Assembly: GCA_902497025.1 (NCBI GenBank)
Contig: CABVDJ010000048.1
Coordinates: forward strand, 1-6,369
Length of the DNA: 6,369 nucleotides
DNA from: an uncultured Collinsella sp.
Lineage (GTDB): Bacteria > Actinomycetota > Coriobacteriia > Coriobacteriales > Coriobacteriaceae
Direction of reading: 5' to 3'
Shown one piece after another: positions 5,630 through 6,369 of the stretch. How positions within the stretch are numbered: position 1 is the stretch's first letter; every line of letters starts with the position of its first letter. The notes below the pieces were generated by a model. It was not told the DNA's origin, did no database searches, and worked only from the letters and a program-made list of their open reading frames with translations. The position numbers and the translations under genes were made by a program.

Positions 5630-6369
5630 ATGTTCGGCAATCCCTCGTATCCAACGTATCAGGCTTTTTTGGGGCTTGGCATCGCCGCTGCCATTGCGCT
5701 GCTGCTCATGCCGTGGTGGATCAAGCTGCTGAAGGTCGAGGGTATCGGCCAGCAGGTTCGTGCCGACGGCCCCAAGCGTCATTTGGTTAAGCAGGGAACG
5801 CCCACCATGGGTGGCGTTGTCATCCTCGTCGCGATCTCGCTGACCTGCCTGCTGATGGGCAAGCTCACCACCGAGCTCGTGCTTGTGCTGCTCGCCACGC
5901 TGGCGACCGGCGCGCTGGGCCTGATCGACGACCTGACCTCCGTTACGCATGGGCGCTCGCTCGGTCTGACGCCTCATGCCAAGATGATCGGCCTAACCAT
6001 TATCTGTGTCACCTTTACGGTACTTGCCGTCAACTGGTGCGGCGTCGCCCCCGAGATTCGTTTTCCCGGCGGCCTGACGATCGACCTTGGCGTGCTTTCG
6101 ACCACCATCTGCGGCCTTTCGTTCCCGTGGCTCTACATTGTCTTTTGCTGGCTGATGATCGCCGGTCTTTCTAATGCCGTGAACCTGACCGATGGCCTTG
6201 ACGGTCTTGCTGGCGGCACCTCCATGATCGCCATGCTCGCCATGGCTGCGATGGCGTTTTTGCACGGAGACGTGAACCTGTCCATCTTCTGCACCGCGTG
6301 TGCCGGCGCCTGCTTGGGCTTTCTGTGGTTCAACTGCTATCCGGCGAGCATCTTTATGGGCGATACCGG
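5630..6369 (+). CDS. mraY: Phospho-N-acetylmuramoyl-pentapeptide-transferase MraY, 3' end cut off
   Basis: MraY is the polytopic membrane enzyme that transfers phospho-MurNAc-pentapeptide from UDP to undecaprenyl phosphate, making lipid I. The frame is open to the window edge, giving 246 residues of a protein usually 320-360 long. I translated it from the ATG at 5630. Visible motifs are RADGPKRHLVKQGTPTMGG (44-62), the aspartate pair D100-D101 in GLIDDLTSV, LTPHAKM (113-119), SNAVNLTDGLDGLAGG (181-196, with D188 and D191) and FLWFNCYPASIFMGD (231-245) at the edge. Several hydrophobic membrane segments lie between them, the first at about 13-34. It starts 3 bases after the murF stop, in the same frame. 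The nearest purine-rich site, GGAAGG at 5611-5616, is 13 bases away, so its translation probably depends on ribosomes finishing murF. Confidence 0.96.
   Translation, partial: MFGNPSYPTYQAFLGLGIAAAIALLLMPWWIKLLKVEGIGQQVRADGPKRHLVKQGTPTMGGVVILVAISLTCLLMGKLTTELVLVLLATLATGALGLIDDLTSVTHGRSLGLTPHAKMIGLTIICVTFTVLAVNWCGVAPEIRFPGGLTIDLGVLSTTICGLSFPWLYIVFCWLMIAGLSNAVNLTDGLDGLAGGTSMIAMLAMAAMAFLHGDVNLSIFCTACAGACLGFLWFNCYPASIFMGDT

Overview
The window is the start of a division and cell wall (dcw) gene cluster. All genes are on the + strand, in the order mraZ, rsmH (mraW), ftsL-like, ftsI/pbpB-type penicillin-binding protein, murF, mraY, with mraY cut by the right edge. The composition is GC-rich (about 60% by eye). 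The gene order, the PBP without PASTA domains, the short FtsL-like protein with a cytoplasmic tail and the overall protein style suggest a high-GC Gram-positive. My best guess is class Coriobacteriia (Collinsella-like), but the genus is an inference from style, not from a search.

Layout. Positions 1-211 are a non-coding control region. It holds an AT-rich perfect inverted repeat (13-32), a LexA-like site (34-47), a cytosine-free G-rich stretch with TGGG boxes of the type bound by MraZ (about 66-107), and a good sigma-A-type promoter (TTGAAA, 17 bp, TATTAT; 115-143). Two near-identical 17-bp hairpin repeats follow: one fills the promoter spacer and the other lies in the mRNA leader. mraZ (212-646), rsmH (667-1632), the ftsL-like gene (1723-2193) and ftsI (2211-4076) come next with short gaps; the 90-base gap before ftsL can fold over its own ribosome binding site. 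The 125-base gap before murF holds an inverted repeat and a possible 15-codon leader ORF with a Trp-His-Trp run. murF (4202-5626) and mraY (from 5630) are in the same frame, separated only by the stop codon and one codon.

How the genes work together. MraZ is a DNA-binding regulator that probably controls its own promoter. RsmH methylates 16S rRNA in the decoding centre. The FtsL-like protein and the PBP belong to the septal synthase complex. MurF completes the UDP-MurNAc-pentapeptide, and MraY transfers the phospho-MurNAc-pentapeptide to undecaprenyl phosphate to make lipid I. murE, which usually lies between ftsI and murF, is absent here.

I see no mobile element, CRISPR array, tRNA or rRNA, and no wholly new protein system. 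The unusual material is in the control region and the two longer intergenic gaps.
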